NCBI GenBank assembly: GCA_016490735.1
Contig: JAEMWC010000118.1
Location: 1,259,001-1,323,000 of the forward strand
Source of the DNA: Pachyseris speciosa
Taxonomy: Eukaryota > Cnidaria > Anthozoa > Scleractinia > Pachyseridae
DNA: 64,000 bases
Direction of reading: 5' to 3'
A program made the translations under genes and the position numbers. Shown here one piece after another: positions 45,176-55,644 of this stretch (position 1 is its first letter; every line of letters begins with the position of its first letter). Below the pieces are notes generated by a model that was not told the origin of the DNA, did no database searches, and saw only the letters and a program-made list of their open reading frames with translations.

Positions 45176-47005
45176 TCACCAGTCGAGATAATTCTGATAG
45201 AAGACTATGGTAATCGCTACTCCGCCAGTCCAAAATTGTTTCTCTGCACCAGATAAAGTGTTTCTTATTGTTATTTCCAATGCATCCCATTTATCTTTTC
45301 TAAGTCGACGCACGTTGCGTTCTCTGAAAGGATTTATTTCAATAAGTTTTTTCCGAGGATACAGCTGAATAATAGGCGCAATTAATTTTCTTCTACGCTC
45401 CTCCTGGGGCTGTGATGAAATTACTATAGTTTCTTGCTCGACGTTGGATACATGCAGCCACATCTATGAGTTCTAAGCTATCTAGAAGATAGCGTTCTGT
45501 TTTTGTAAAATTGGGAAATGAAAGTGCATATTTTCTCCCCTCCATTTGGAAAAATACTTTCTTCCCCTCCTTAGACGAAATGACGAGTTTCATGTTGTGC
45601 TTCAAATGGAAATTAAGCATTTTCTGCGAGTTACTATTGCTTTGAACTATTTCAAGCAATGAAGAAATTGTGGGTGTTTTTGTTTCTGAAAAATTATTGA
45701 CTTGCAGACTAGCAGTTGGAATGACTATTTTACTATTTTTGGTCAATTTAACCGAATAAACACCATCTTCACTTGTGGATACGACAGCATTATTCCTGCC
45801 CAAATCATCTTTACTCAAGCCAAGAAGTGAAAGAGCTGCATCGTTGCATTTCAACTCTACTTTGTATAAATCAGTATTAGAAACACTGGGATCGGCGGTG
45901 ATGATGTTATCCCCATTGTCGTCTAATTTTACCACTTCAATAATTATATGGGTCGGCTGCTTGTTAGGTAGCGGCAATGTGGGATCAAAATCTTCGGGAA
46001 CATTTTCCCAATAAGTCAAAGATTTGGCATTTTTGATAAGTGATAATAAAGTAGCCACATTCCCATCACTTAATTTCTCAAATGCCTGTGAAAAGACAAA
46101 AGGTCTCTCGCCTTGTTTCTGCAAATTGATTTCTCCCGCTGAATGCTGAGCTTCCCCGACTGGTTGGACAAATGTTTGACTTGCGTTTTCGGCTGCCAAC
46201 ATCATGCTCGCGCCAGGCGCTAAATAAATAGATATGTAATTTTCTCGAGTGATTGGATGAACTACTTTGCCAAATGTTGGTTGTGTCGGTGCTATTCGTT
46301 CATTGAAATATTTTTTATATTCCTTTTCAGAATCCAAGTGAAGACGTTTGGCTAACTTGTGGTGAAGTAATAAACATAACGCGCCATTTGAAAATGATGC
46401 ACGAAGAAATCTCTTTCATAAGGCTGTGGTGTATAGGATATTGCAAGGTTGAAAATTGGCTCAGGATTTAAAACTTTTCTTTCCGAGTTATTTGTCATTA
46501 AATCGTAAATATTTCGCACAATTTCATTCTTCGATTGATAATGCCCGGCTGGTAAAGAAAATGAGTGAAAAGGAGTTTTAGTTTCACCCTTTTTGTATAG
46601 TTCTACAGTGGGTGCATTTTCTTGATAATTATGAATAATCATCTTCTGCATTGCCATCCACCATTCATCTTCACTTTCATTTTCATCCTCACCGAAAGCA
46701 ACATCCCAATTTCTCTTAGCACGCGAAAGAACTGTTTGTTTAGGTCTTAAATCGATATCAGCAGGTAAATGCGCTCTAAAACTAGATCGCTTGAATTGCC
46801 CACCAAATTTCTCAACTGCAGCGTCGTTTGATAGAGCAGTGTAGACAAAGTCACCATCACCAGCTAATTCATTCATAGAAATTGCAAATGGATGAGGTCT
46901 GAAATCTGATCCCATCTTTTCTTCTTTCTCTTTCCTCTGTATCTTATGTGACTCTCTTCTTGTTCTTCTTAGTCGCAAGGTTTTGAAAAATGTAATTCTC
47001 TTCAA
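45176..47005 (-). pseudogene. Long Maverick structural-type protein (F54H12.2-like), frameshifted
   Basis: Three frames, 47005-46352, 46337-45393 and 45463-45176, read as one gene of about 580 residues. The likely start is the Met at about 46915 (MGSDFRPHPFAIS). Landmarks: SSFRAHLPADIDLRPKQ, FHSFSLPAGHYQSKNEIV, GKKVFFQMEGRKYALSF and a terminal DKWDALEITIRNT...GVAITIVFY. The Lp..I.L, LPxGHYxS and final beta-hairpin patterns match a protein widespread in Mavericks. No enzyme motif. Probably a capsid-associated protein. Frameshifts at about 46385 and 45410. Confidence 0.55.
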
Positions 47006-47053
47006 TATCTTTTACATCTAGAAGTTGTCGTTTTATACTCTCTGGATAATCTC

Positions 47054-48263
47054 TTAAAAGCACAAGCCATTTTTTTTGTCTTTCTTTAAAACTTTTTCAA
47101 TAACTGGTTTATTAGGAAGTTTTACTTTGAGAAGTTGATTTCTATAAAAAAAACCCTTTATATCTTTGAAGTTGAGATCTTGCAATTTATAGCAATCGAT
47201 TTCAGGAGTTGTAATTCTTTTACAAATTTTTTTGTCACCGCAAATATTTCCGGCGTGTAATTCCCTCTGTAAGCCTTGAGAAAAAAGGGGCACGTTCTTT
47301 CGCTATGCGAACGTGATCTCCAACACTTATTCGACCTTTATCGCCGACCTTGTCTCTGTCTCTGCGTTTGTCTCTGTCTTGGAGACGATTTCTCAGAAAT
47401 TCCCTTTCATCTAATTGTTTAGAAACTAATTTACTAGCTTCGTCTCTGTCTATAGAAATAGGCGATTTCCCGTTTAAGGCCGAATGTCTTGATGAATTAT
47501 AATTTTTTACGACAAGATCTAGAATATTTTGTTTGTTTCGCGTGTCTATATTTTTCGAAGATAAATATTTGTGATACTTATTTAACCAAGTTCTATTAAA
47601 ACTTTCCGCAATAGATGCTTTTTTGTCGCCTTCACTTGAGAAATGTGTAACACGCTTGATTTTCAAATAATCTCGAACCGATGAATTATAGAATTCTTTC
47701 CCCTTATCCGTCTGCAGACGTAACAGTAGAACTCCTCCATTTCTTTCTTCCAGTTTCTTTATGCCTTGTAAAACTGCTTTTCCACTTTTGTTTTTAATCC
47801 ACACTAAATCGCCTCTCTTGCTTACAACATCTATCCGTACCAAGACAAAATGACCATTGTGTAGATCCACTAGATCCGCATGCCACAAATCATCTAAACC
47901 GTAAGCTATTATTCTAAGCCCGCCCCTAGGCGCCTTTTGCACATTTCAACGTATCACTTGATTTGCGAAAACTTCATCTCGTTCATAATCTTGAATTTCT
48001 TTCAAAGTCAGTGATAAGAAAGGATATTTTTCTTTGAGATATAAATACACTTTGTAAGACATTGAAAAAGCAACGGGGCTTGTGGAAGGATCTGTAAAAG
48101 TAGACTTCAAAATTTGACTTTTAAAATCCATTACAACAAGCCTAAAATGAAAGAATAAAACTTGCACATTAAAATTTTGTTCTATATTGTGCAGTAGAAT
48201 TAGGAGTAGCATTTCTAATAGAGAATGTCCGTTTTTGTTCTCCTCTAAATATAACACAGCCAT
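47054..48263 (-). pseudogene. int: Retroviral-type integrase with chromo-like tail, two frameshifts
   Basis: Maverick integrase. The N-terminal part (48140-47946) has FTDPSTSPVAFSMSYKVYLY. The core (47942-47235) has the catalytic triad Asp in HADLVDL, Asp in LQTDKGKEF and Glu in SIAESFNRT, with 33 residues between the last two. The C-terminal part (47293-47054) has the chromo-like LQRELHAGNI, DCYKLQDL and IKGFFYRNQLLKV. It joins element ends to host DNA. Breaks are at about 47944 and 47280. The first 40 codons after ATG 48263 may not be coding, because a good acceptor (TTCTTTCATTTTAG) precedes MDFKSQ. It leads the minus-strand block. Confidence 0.9.
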
Positions 48264-48678
48264 TTTGTCTTCTTATTCTTCTTCCTATTCTTCTTCTTCT
48301 TCTTCTTAAATATTGTCCGACAGTACTTTTCTTAAGTCTTTTTTCTTGTTATTTCCTCATTTTTTAACTTCATATCTTTTAAAAAAATAACTTTCACAGT
48401 TTCAGCATAACCTTATAATCTGGTCTAGACTGTGAATAACAGTTATTTAATTGCAGTAAGTAAAGTTGAATAATAATATATCGTAGAAATTTTATAAATA
48501 TGCAGAAGATCACGAGGATCACAAGAAAAAAAAACCAACATACACAGTGCCTTTGACGGGGTGGAAAACAGCTACTGGACGTCTTTAAAAAGCCCAAAAA
48601 CGTGCTTTCTACGCCATCAATGAAAAAAGTAGAAGAAAACAACATGGCGGTCAACCTCCGCTAAGGACTTCTGCAAGA
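48264..48678. promoter_or_regulatory. Divergent intergenic region between integrase and basic-protein block
   Basis: No convincing coding sequence. A TTC/TTCTTA microsatellite at 48266-48307 adjoins the integrase start. The region separates the minus-strand block from the plus-strand morphogenesis block, so promoters in both directions are expected. Confidence 0.4.
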
Positions 48679-48861
48679 ATGCGAAAATTAAGAAAGTTAC
48701 AGGCAAGACAAAAAGCCATGGCGGCGAAATCAAGAAAGATAAAAAGAATTGGCATGGGCATTGGGGGATTAGGCACTGCAGCTTTAACGTCTGGCTTAGG
48801 CACTTTAATAGGGAATATTGTAAAAAAAAATCGAAAGATTAGAAAAAATGAGCTATTCTAA
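48679..48861 (+). CDS. Small basic protein with Gly/Ala hydrophobic helix
   Basis: 60 residues: a Lys/Arg-rich start (MRKLRKLQARQKAM), a hydrophobic glycine-rich stretch (IGMGIGGLGTAALTSGLG), and a basic tail. It resembles short membrane-active or core peptides of adenovirus-like elements (pVI/pX class) in composition only. First of a series of basic proteins. Confidence 0.5.
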   Translation: MRKLRKLQARQKAMAAKSRKIKRIGMGIGGLGTAALTSGLGTLIGNIVKKNRKIRKNELF

Positions 48862-48958
48862 AGTTACTTTCGCTAAAACTTTATTTTAAAAAATGTTTAA
48901 CACCGTCTTTAACTCAGTTATAATTCACATTACAAACAAGTTAAAGTGTAGGAAAGAC

Positions 48959-49183
48959 ATGGTTTATTTACCCTCACAAAGATATTGGCCGAATCCTATG
49001 GGGATGCCTAGTGGTTGTCGAAGAGGGAAAAGGAAAAAAATTAAAAGGAAAACTAGAAAAAGAAGAAGAAAACGCAAAAATCTAAATGGTAAAGGTGCTA
49101 TAGGAAGTTTTGTCAAGCCTGTAGCACAAATGGTAGCTATGAACGTGATTATGGACAAATTATCAGGGTTGCTTGGCGGGTGA
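48959..49183 (+). CDS. Very basic small protein, pX-like
   Basis: About 75 residues: MVYLPSQRYWPNPMGMPSG, a block of about 25 Lys/Arg residues, then an amphipathic C-terminus (SFVKPVAQMVAMNVIMDKL) ending LLGG. The GG end could be an adenain-type cleavage context. The composition matches a DNA-condensing core protein; this is inferred. Confidence 0.5.
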   Translation: MVYLPSQRYWPNPMGMPSGCRRGKRKKIKRKTRKRRRKRKNLNGKGAIGSFVKPVAQMVAMNVIMDKLSGLLGG

Positions 49184-49221
49184 ATAATCATTTTAAGAAG
49201 AAAACCGAGGAAAAAAACACC

Positions 49222-49374
49222 ATGCGAAGACAAAAATTAAGATGTGAAAAATGTGGAAGACGAAGGACAAGAAAGAGAAGAAGACAAATTAGAAGACATG
49301 GTCAAAAAGGAAAAGGATATGCAGCTCTTTTACCTATTGCTTCATCTTTACTGCCTGCATTGCTGCAGAAATAG
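49222..49374 (+). CDS. Very basic small protein with CxxC
   Basis: 50 residues: MRRQKLRCEKCGRRRTRKR, continuing Arg-rich, then GKGYAALLPIASSLLPALLQ, an amphipathic or hydrophobic tail. A frame with the same layout (basic block plus hydrophobic tail) precedes and follows it. Confidence 0.5.
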   Translation: MRRQKLRCEKCGRRRTRKRRRQIRRHGQKGKGYAALLPIASSLLPALLQK

Positions 49375-49386
49375 ATAGTTGACACC

Positions 49387-49754
49387 ATGACCAGGTATAC
49401 TTTAGTCGACATATATAGAGGAAAACACTTAAAAGGCGGTTCTAAAATAAAGAGAAAAAAGAGGAGACGAGGAAAACGGCAAAACCCAAACAAAAAAGAC
49501 AAATCGGCGGCGCAACGTTCCAAGATGTGCAGAATTTCGGTAAAATGCTGGCAAGACATCCAAACATGACGAGAAAGGCTCTTAAGTATGGTCCTAAATT
49601 AGCTACACACCCTAAAAAAGCCATGTTAGGGGCTGCAGGTATTTTATCAGGAATTGCCGGTCTTGGCGCACTTCTGGGCAGTGCTATAACAAAATCTACC
49701 CCCCCCCCCCAAAAAAAAAATAATGCCTGCACGTGTGAAAAGAAAGAAAAGTGA
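49387..49754 (+). pseudogene. Basic protein with glycine-rich hydrophobic helix, frameshifted
   Basis: The frame 49387-49510 (MTRYTLVDIYRGKHLKGGS, then Lys/Arg-rich) passes into 49527-49754 (NFGKMLARHPNM, KKAMLGAAGILSGIAGLGAL). One indel near 49515 separates them. HLKGGS resembles a protease-cleavage context and the AGILSGIAGLGALLG segment is membrane-active in type. A poly-C/poly-A run at 49700 shifts the end. Confidence 0.45.
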
Positions 49755-49995
49755 AAGACGAAGAGGAAGAAGAAATACTCGACAAGAACAACAATTTAGA
49801 CTGAAAGAAAAAAAACCCAAATATTTCTTTGGGCCTAAAGAACAAACAAACTACAAGAAACATTTTTATCTACGCCGCCTCAATAATTTAAAAATTGAAA
49901 ATCACAAAAAAAGAAAAACACTAAATTTCCGTCACTTGATGAAACACACACTAGAAAAGAATGAATTTCGGCGGTGCTTATCGATCACTCACTGA
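49723..49995 (+). CDS. Basic protein, unrecognised
   Basis: 90 residues, Lys/Arg-rich (MPARVKRKKSERRRGRRN, YFFGPKEQTNYKKHFYLRR). It overlaps the start of the next gene by 35 bp. No family recognised. Probably another core or structural small protein. Confidence 0.45.
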   Translation: MPARVKRKKSERRRGRRNTRQEQQFRLKEKKPKYFFGPKEQTNYKKHFYLRRLNNLKIENHKKRKTLNFRHLMKHTLEKNEFRRCLSITH

Positions 49996-50533
49996 TTTTA
50001 AACGCATTAAAAGGAAAGCGGGACAAATCACCTATCGTCAAAGAGGGAAAGGAGGAAACTCATATTCAAGTGGGAGAGATTTATTTCAAGATGGCGGAAG
50101 ATATTCAAGTGGAACTGATTTATTTCAAGACGGTGGTGGATTTTTCAAGAAACAAAGAGGCGGCAGAGACTTTAATTTAGACAGGCTTTTCGATAAATTG
50201 GGTATGACAGGCGGTGCAAGAGTTAGACGAGTGAGAAGAAGAAAACAAACTGACCATGAAAAATATTGTACTAGAAAATTACATGGTAGACGAAATAGAG
50301 CGCCTGCAAATGCCCACAACGATGGTGAAAGCGACAGCTAGTAAGATTTACCTTCAGCTGTTATAGCGAATCGTAGAAGAAATCAATTGAGAGGTGAAGG
50401 TTTTTTAAATTGGCCGAGTGCGGCTAGTATTTTAGGAAGTGCTTCAACTTTAACGGATTTACCGGCTGGATTAAGAGATGCCGCCAAATATTTCTGCAAG
50501 TCAAGGAGAAAAATTGGTAGCAGAAATAAATGA
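49961..50533 (+). pseudogene. Gly/Ser-repeat basic protein, with in-frame stops
   Basis: ATG 49961. Features are YRQRGKGGNSY, two tandem repeats of YSSG(T)DLFQDGG, a basic segment, and two consecutive stops at 50339-50344. After these the same frame continues with AVIANRRRNQLRGEGFLNW and LTDLPAGLRDAAKYFCKS up to 50533. The stops therefore look like a nonsense lesion in a protein of about 190 residues. Repeat copies of GG may be protease sites. Confidence 0.5.
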
Positions 50534-50796
50534 AAAAGACGAATAAAAAGGGAAAATCGGCAAAAAGGTTCTGGTCTCCTTCTCGGAGATAACAGCCCCT
50601 TTATAAAATATTCCTTTAATCGGGCAGATAATATAGTAAGACTTTATCTTAAAATGTTATGTTATCTAAATCTGGAAATTTACAAATAAAAATCAATTAA
50701 CCATGAAGAAAGTTCATTTTAGTCTTTGATTTCAGCATTTGAGTGAGACAAAAAAAAAATACCATTTTCAAGTTGGGGATTGAAAAAAATAACATC
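50534..50796. other. Intergenic
   Basis: AT-rich, no coding sense. AATAAAAATCAATTAACC at about 50686 could be a polyadenylation context. Confidence 0.35.
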
Positions 50797-51057
50797 ATGC
50801 CGATTTTAAGATTTCATACATCGGCCATGGGGAAAGAACTCACAGTTGGACAAGTTGATTTAAATTTGAAAAATCGACATCACTTAGCCAATTTAGTGGG
50901 GAAAACAACTGCTAACAGTACTCTGCAAGCTTCTACAGATGAAGAAAAAAGTGAACGTAAGATGAAAATTGCAGAAGAACGTATCGACAAGGAAATAGTT
51001 AAAAAAAAAAAGAAACCTTATCGAAATCACGTATGCGGAATAAGACTACAAATATGA
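50797..51057 (+). CDS. Small charged protein, unrecognised
   Basis: ATG 50797 gives MPILRFHTSAMGKELTVGQ, then a helical charged region (RKMKIAEERIDKEI) and a Lys run. Function unknown. Confidence 0.4.
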   Translation: MPILRFHTSAMGKELTVGQVDLNLKNRHHLANLVGKTTANSTLQASTDEEKSERKMKIAEERIDKEIVKKKKKPYRNHVCGIRLQI

Positions 51058-51059
51058 AA

Positions 51060-52015
51060 GAAAGAGATTTGATGGAGGTTTGTAGCGAAGAAGAAGATTC
51101 GTATTATTCCGATGACAGTGAATATGAAGTAGATGAAGAAGAGGAGTGTGAAGAAAACGAAAAAGAAAAAGAAGACGAAGAAGAAGAAGAACAAGAAAAA
51201 GAAAATACTGAGGAGGCCTAATTAACATAAGCTTCATAGTTTCCTTTAGGTCTCCTCGCCATTGTAACTTAAATCCATTCTATCTTTTTTTGTTTCCTTA
51301 TAATAATGCTGTTTATGGTTTGGCAAATAAAAAAAAATAAAAAAAAAAGAAGAAGAAAAAGACGCCCGCAAACCAGAAAAAGAAAGACCAAAATCAATTT
51401 TAGAAATGAAAACTGAAAAACAATTAGAATTACTCCAGCAAAGCAGACAAGATTTAAACAAAACTGTGAAAAGACAAATGTACATCGATGAACTGCGCGC
51501 AAAACAAAATGAAGAATGGAAACAAAACTATGCAAAAGAAAAACAAAAAAATTAGACAAAATTAATAATAAAGAAGAAGAACTTCGGACTATAAAAAAAA
51601 TGATACAGAAAGAACAGCACATTAGGATGAATAAGATCAAAAGAAAAAAGAAGTATGAAATAAATAAATCGACTAATGAGAAACTGGATAAATTATCTGA
51701 TTTAATGGGGAAATTCATCAAAAATCAATATAAAAACGAAAATAACGCCAAAAAAAACAAACACAAATAGTAAAAAAAGGGGAAGGAAAAGGAATAAAAA
51801 AGAAGACAAAGAGGAAGAAGAAGAAGAAAATGATGATGATGATGATGGTTATGAAGAAAGTGAAGAAACTAGCAGTGAAGAAGATGAAACAGACAATGAA
51901 TCTGCAAAATACAAAAAGACAAAAACTAAAGGGGTGAAACGAAGAAAAAGCCAAATGCATGATAAGAAAAAGAAGAAGAAAAGAAGACGACACAAAAAAA
52001 TTAGGTAAAGAAGGA
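51060..52015 (+). pseudogene. Asp/Glu/Lys-rich coiled-coil region, broken
   Basis: An acidic frame 51072-51221 (Glu/Asp runs) is followed by Lys/Glu-rich helical frames (KTEKQLELLQQSRQDLNKT, then KNNKEEELRTIKKM up to 51770) and a further charged stretch to 52015. Repeated frame changes occur in A-rich runs. This may be one or two charged coiled-coil proteins of the virion. The hydrophobic minus-strand ORFs opposite (Phe/Leu-rich) are shadows of the purine-rich strand. Confidence 0.35.
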
Positions 52016-52158
52016 GATGACGCAGACAATTCTTTTGAAACTTTCCTACATTCTATCTAAAAGATAGTGGATAAAATAAATTTATTCTTGCACCCCCAAC
52101 TCATTCTGCATTGCTCAATACACGTTGATCACCGAGTTAACACTTCGAAATATTCAAA

Positions 52159-53911
52159 ATGGCCGACCTGGAAAATGCTGCTAAATCTCTTCAACCTACT
52201 TATCCAATCGAAATCATCAAAAGACCTGTGAAAAGAAATCTACCCCCTGTTGTACAAGTATCGAAGACATTTAAGGGTCAACAAATTCTTTGGCAGGAAC
52301 CACTGCAAAAATCACTTGCGACACAAGGAAACAATGGATGGTTAACTGCGAAAGAATTCGGCTCTAAATTAGAATTTGAAGTATCGCCTCAAAATTCAGC
52401 TAATTACGACCCCACAAAAATGAGATTTGTCACAACAGCCAAAATTCAATTTTACAATTCTTCAACAAGCAAATGGGATGATCTATCTATAGACAATACT
52501 TCATTTAAATATCTCACAGGCCATCGAAAAAATGACGACAAGATTTATGAAAGTTCTTCTAGTTCTACTGAGATTCCTGCTAGTGCAAAATGCGCTCGCT
52601 TTTCATCGCCTTGCCCAGTAATTCACACGACATTGATGCAAATGAACTCTATAGACAGATTAAATACCCCCAACTGGAAGACTGCTTCAGAACATGGTTT
52701 AGAAAACAAATGTTGACCACCGACAAAGAAAAAAGAAACAGAGAAACAATAGCAAAACACGATCATTACGACCTTGAGAGACCTGATTTTGGCACCTTCC
52801 AAACAGCGGTAGATAGAGATTGTGTTGGTGTTTACAGAACTAATGCAAAACTCCACACTGATGGCGGCAAAGCTTACGCACAGTTTAAAAATATTCTAGA
52901 AATGGAAAAAGAATTAATAGACAATAATGGGCAAAAATTTTTTGAAATACCCATACCAAACAGCTTCTGCGAAATTTCCGACAATAGGCCAGCCTGGCAA
53001 AATTTCAAATTAACATTGACTATTTCAGACGATTCCCTACTTCTTGTCGCACGTGAAGCCGCGAGAAATGGTCAAGGAAATGGTTTAACAGCCAGCGATG
53101 TCAGATTAGTATACAACCTAAATAAGACATACATTAAACTACCTTGGCACAAGACAGACGATGAAATGGAAATGGCTCGATTTACAAGAGATAATGAAAC
53201 ACTGGCGACAGCTGAAAAAACTCAACTGATAGCGAATCTTTCCCGAAAAAAGTCACACAAACTACAGGATATGAGCTAAGAAATTGGTCCAATCCCTTTG
53301 ATGGATTCCCTAAAAAAGGGTTTTTCTTTGTGATGCCCCAAAAAGAAATTGAAGGTAGTGGCTATTATACTAAAGATGCTTTTAGTATAGAACCTTACAA
53401 TGTCACATCAATTCAAATACGCCATGGCGACAGACCCATCTTTCCAGATATCAATGAAATACCATGGAGACCTTTTGACCGAAATACATCAGGCACTGCG
53501 ACAAATAAACCCGAAAGGAAAAGAATGATTTACCGCATGCAATTAGATGCCGATAAACCCGAAGGTGAAACTGAAAGAGAGCAAAGAGGAAGCAGGAACC
53601 CGAAACGACTTGAAAATGGGCTGTATGTAGGCTACTACAACATAGGAGCGGAAAATAACGGAATGAATGGCTTTACAGAAAAAGAACATGTGAAAATTAA
53701 AGCAGTAGTCAAAACAAATAAATCAGGCTAATTCTTCAGAAGATTTGCCTCCAGACGAACTATGTTTAATAATAGCATTTTTTGAACAAGAAGAAATAAC
53801 ATGTGCAAATGCAACAGCTAATAGATGGTCGACAGAGCAAAACATTAAACAATCAATGGTGACACCTGAACACACTCAAAGTTCCTTTGGAGGAGATCCA
53901 GACAAATATTA
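52159..53911 (+). pseudogene. Probable major capsid protein (double jelly-roll), frameshifted
   Basis: Four successive frames (52159-52716, 52590-53279, 53330-53731, then 53733-53911) make one protein of about 580 residues. It starts MADLENAAKSLQPTYPIEI and has beta-strand alternation throughout. Later landmarks are FFEIPIPNSFCEISDNRPA, NVTSIQIRHGDRPIFPDIN and a C-terminal strand ELCLIIAFFEQEEI. Size, beta-rich composition, the NVTSIQI...G.PIFP type of strand near the end, and position directly before the protease and ATPase fit the capsid gene of Mavericks. Sequence identity to known capsids cannot be checked here. Three frameshifts disable it. Confidence 0.6.
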
Positions 53912-53930
53912 AAGATACAGAAAAAAGATG

Positions 53931-54462
53931 CATTGGACAGCAGAATTGCAAAGAGCATTGGATACAGACCCATCAACTAATTTTTACAAAGCAAAAGTAA
54001 CTTCTGCAGAAAAAGTATTTGAAAATGTGAAAAAAAAAACAATCTTTTCTCATTATAAGTAATACAGATCCCTCATGGATGTCTGGAGAACATTGGGTTT
54101 TATTTTTTAAAAGAAATAATAATTCTAGACCTATTTTTTTCGATTCATATGGGAAAAAACCTTATTACGCTCCCGAATGGGGGAAATTTGATAATTTTAG
54201 AAGAAGTAGTGAAGATTATCAGCAAAAACACACTACAGTTTGTGGGGACCACTGCCTCTATGTCGCAAGAAGATTAGCAAATGGACATGCCTTCAATTCT
54301 ATTCTAAATTCTTACTACAAAAACGAAAAAATGAATGATGAAGCTGTAGCTTCTTTAATACATAAAAGATTTAAATTTTTAAACAAAAATACTCATGCGA
54401 AAGTAGCAAAAAGAAAATTCAAACAAAATTGTCAAACCTGTAAACCAAGACAAATTGAATAA
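53931..54462 (+). pseudogene. pro: Adenain-type cysteine protease, one frameshift
   Basis: ATG 53931 begins MHWTAELQRALDTDPSTNF. An A-run at 54030-54040 shifts the frame, and the rest (54079-54462) holds the catalytic set: His in SGEHWVLFF, Asp in FFDSYGKKP, and Cys in TTVCGDHCLYVARRL, i.e. C-G-x-x-C as in adenovirus/Ulp1-type C5 proteases. The total is about 177 residues, close to usual. It matures capsid proteins at Gly-containing sites. Only the A-run indel disables it, so it could also be a sequencing error. Confidence 0.88.
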
Positions 54463-54480
54463 AACAGACTTATCGAACTA

Positions 54481-55229
54481 ATGACGCTATTTTTTTTAAA
54501 AAATGTGTTGATGCCTCCCTAGTTATAGCACAAAAACATGGAAGGGGAAAAACAGCAGATGTGCGATTTAAAGTACCAGGGACTATGTGTCTAATAGGTC
54601 CTACTTGCTCGGGCAAAAGTTTCTGGCTTTCGAAACTTCTTAACGATCTACAGAACTTCGATACTCAAGGCAAAGGCTGTGTGAAGAAAATCATCTATTG
54701 CCATAATTCAGCTGAACAACCGCAATTTGAAGAAATGAAGAAAAAAAAGGACATACAATTTATAAAAGGCATGCCTACGCAAAGTTGCGAAGAATTATTT
54801 CCTCTTGAAAAACAACCTGGAATATTAATATTCGATGACATGATGGATGATATGAATTCTGAAAATACGAATCTCCATTTATTAACCGCAGATACACATC
54901 ATTACAATATTTTTCTGATTTTCACTCAACAAGCCCTTCCTCCGAAAGGAAAAAATTCTGTTGTAGTAAGACAAAATTGCCACTACAGAATACTTTTCAA
55001 CTTTCCGGCCGAAAAAGAAGCAATAAAAAGATATCAACGCAATTGCAAAGGTGGGAACGCTTTAAACTGGTTATACGAATGGTATAAAAGATGCACGGCA
55101 GATACTGAATTTAATAGATATATGTTGATTGCTGTACATCCGGCAGATAAAAACCCACATACATTTCGCACAAACGTGTTAAGAGAAGAACAACCTGCTA
55201 GAATTTATGCTGAAAAGAAAAAAAGATGA
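54481..55229 (+). CDS. FtsK/HerA-type genome-packaging ATPase
   Basis: Coding from about 54500 (ASLVIAQKHGRGKTADVRF) to TGA 55229. Walker A GPTCSGKS lies at 54597-54620. Walker B is GILIFDDMMDDM, with FLIFTQQALPPKGKN as sensor, then VVVRQNCHYRILFNFP and the C-terminal RYMLIAVHPADKNP. About 240 residues, normal for Maverick/adintovirus ATPases. The ATG at 54481 is out of frame only because of the T/A runs, so the start is uncertain. It pumps DNA into the capsid and sits next to protease and capsid genes as in relatives. Confidence 0.88.
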
Positions 55230-55440
55230 AAGAAAAAATAACTATACTGGAAGACAACGTCAAAAACTATACGCGAAGACAAAAAAAATTGCCAAAAATT
55301 AGACGTGTGAAAAAAAAACAAATATACGGTAAAAGGCATAGATGGATTAATTCTGCACGATCCACGAAATGGTCAGATTGTGACACCGAAGGACTACTTT
55401 GACATTCTACGCATAAAAAGTGTGATTAACAGATCAAGAT
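55227..55440 (+). pseudogene. Small basic protein, one frameshift
   Basis: ATG 55227 overlaps the ATPase stop. The frame reads MKEKITILEDNVKNYTRRQ, then Lys-rich. After an A-run indel (about 55310) another frame ends in LILHDPRNGQIVTPKDYFD and stops at 55440. About 70 residues, unknown function. Confidence 0.4.
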
Positions 55441-55443
55441 AAA

Positions 55444-55644
55444 ATGTCGAAAAGAATTTACAATAGATATAATTCAATCCGAAATTTCGTAAATAGAGGA
55501 ATATTACCCAAAACAAAGCCAGACACGTTGACTATAGCAGATGTCTTTCACAATTTCAAAGACCATAAAGATGTGCGGCGAAGCATAGAACAGTTCGAAG
55601 AACTTGGTGCACTGGCTACCCAGAAATTAGACTGGAAAAAATGA
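55444..55644 (+). CDS. Small protein, unrecognised
   Basis: 66 residues from ATG 55444 (MSKRIYNRYNSIRNFVNRG, then ADVFHNFKDHKDVRRSIEQ). It starts 4 bp after the previous stop. Coding may continue after the stop in other frames (ELLGRLLKPHLVEIPRDKL), so it may be the N-terminus of a longer broken gene. Confidence 0.4.
   Translation: MSKRIYNRYNSIRNFVNRGILPKTKPDTLTIADVFHNFKDHKDVRRSIEQFEELGALATQKLDWKK

Noticed and set aside
51046..52029. Hydrophobic minus-strand ORFs that look like membrane proteins
   Set aside because: They mirror purine-rich Asp/Glu/Lys coding or low-complexity sequence on the plus strand.
52159..54462. Integrated adenovirus
   Set aside because: Protease and ATPase are adenovirus-like, but the retroviral-type integrase, the parvovirus-type PLA2 and the PolB zinc block fit a Maverick/adintovirus element.
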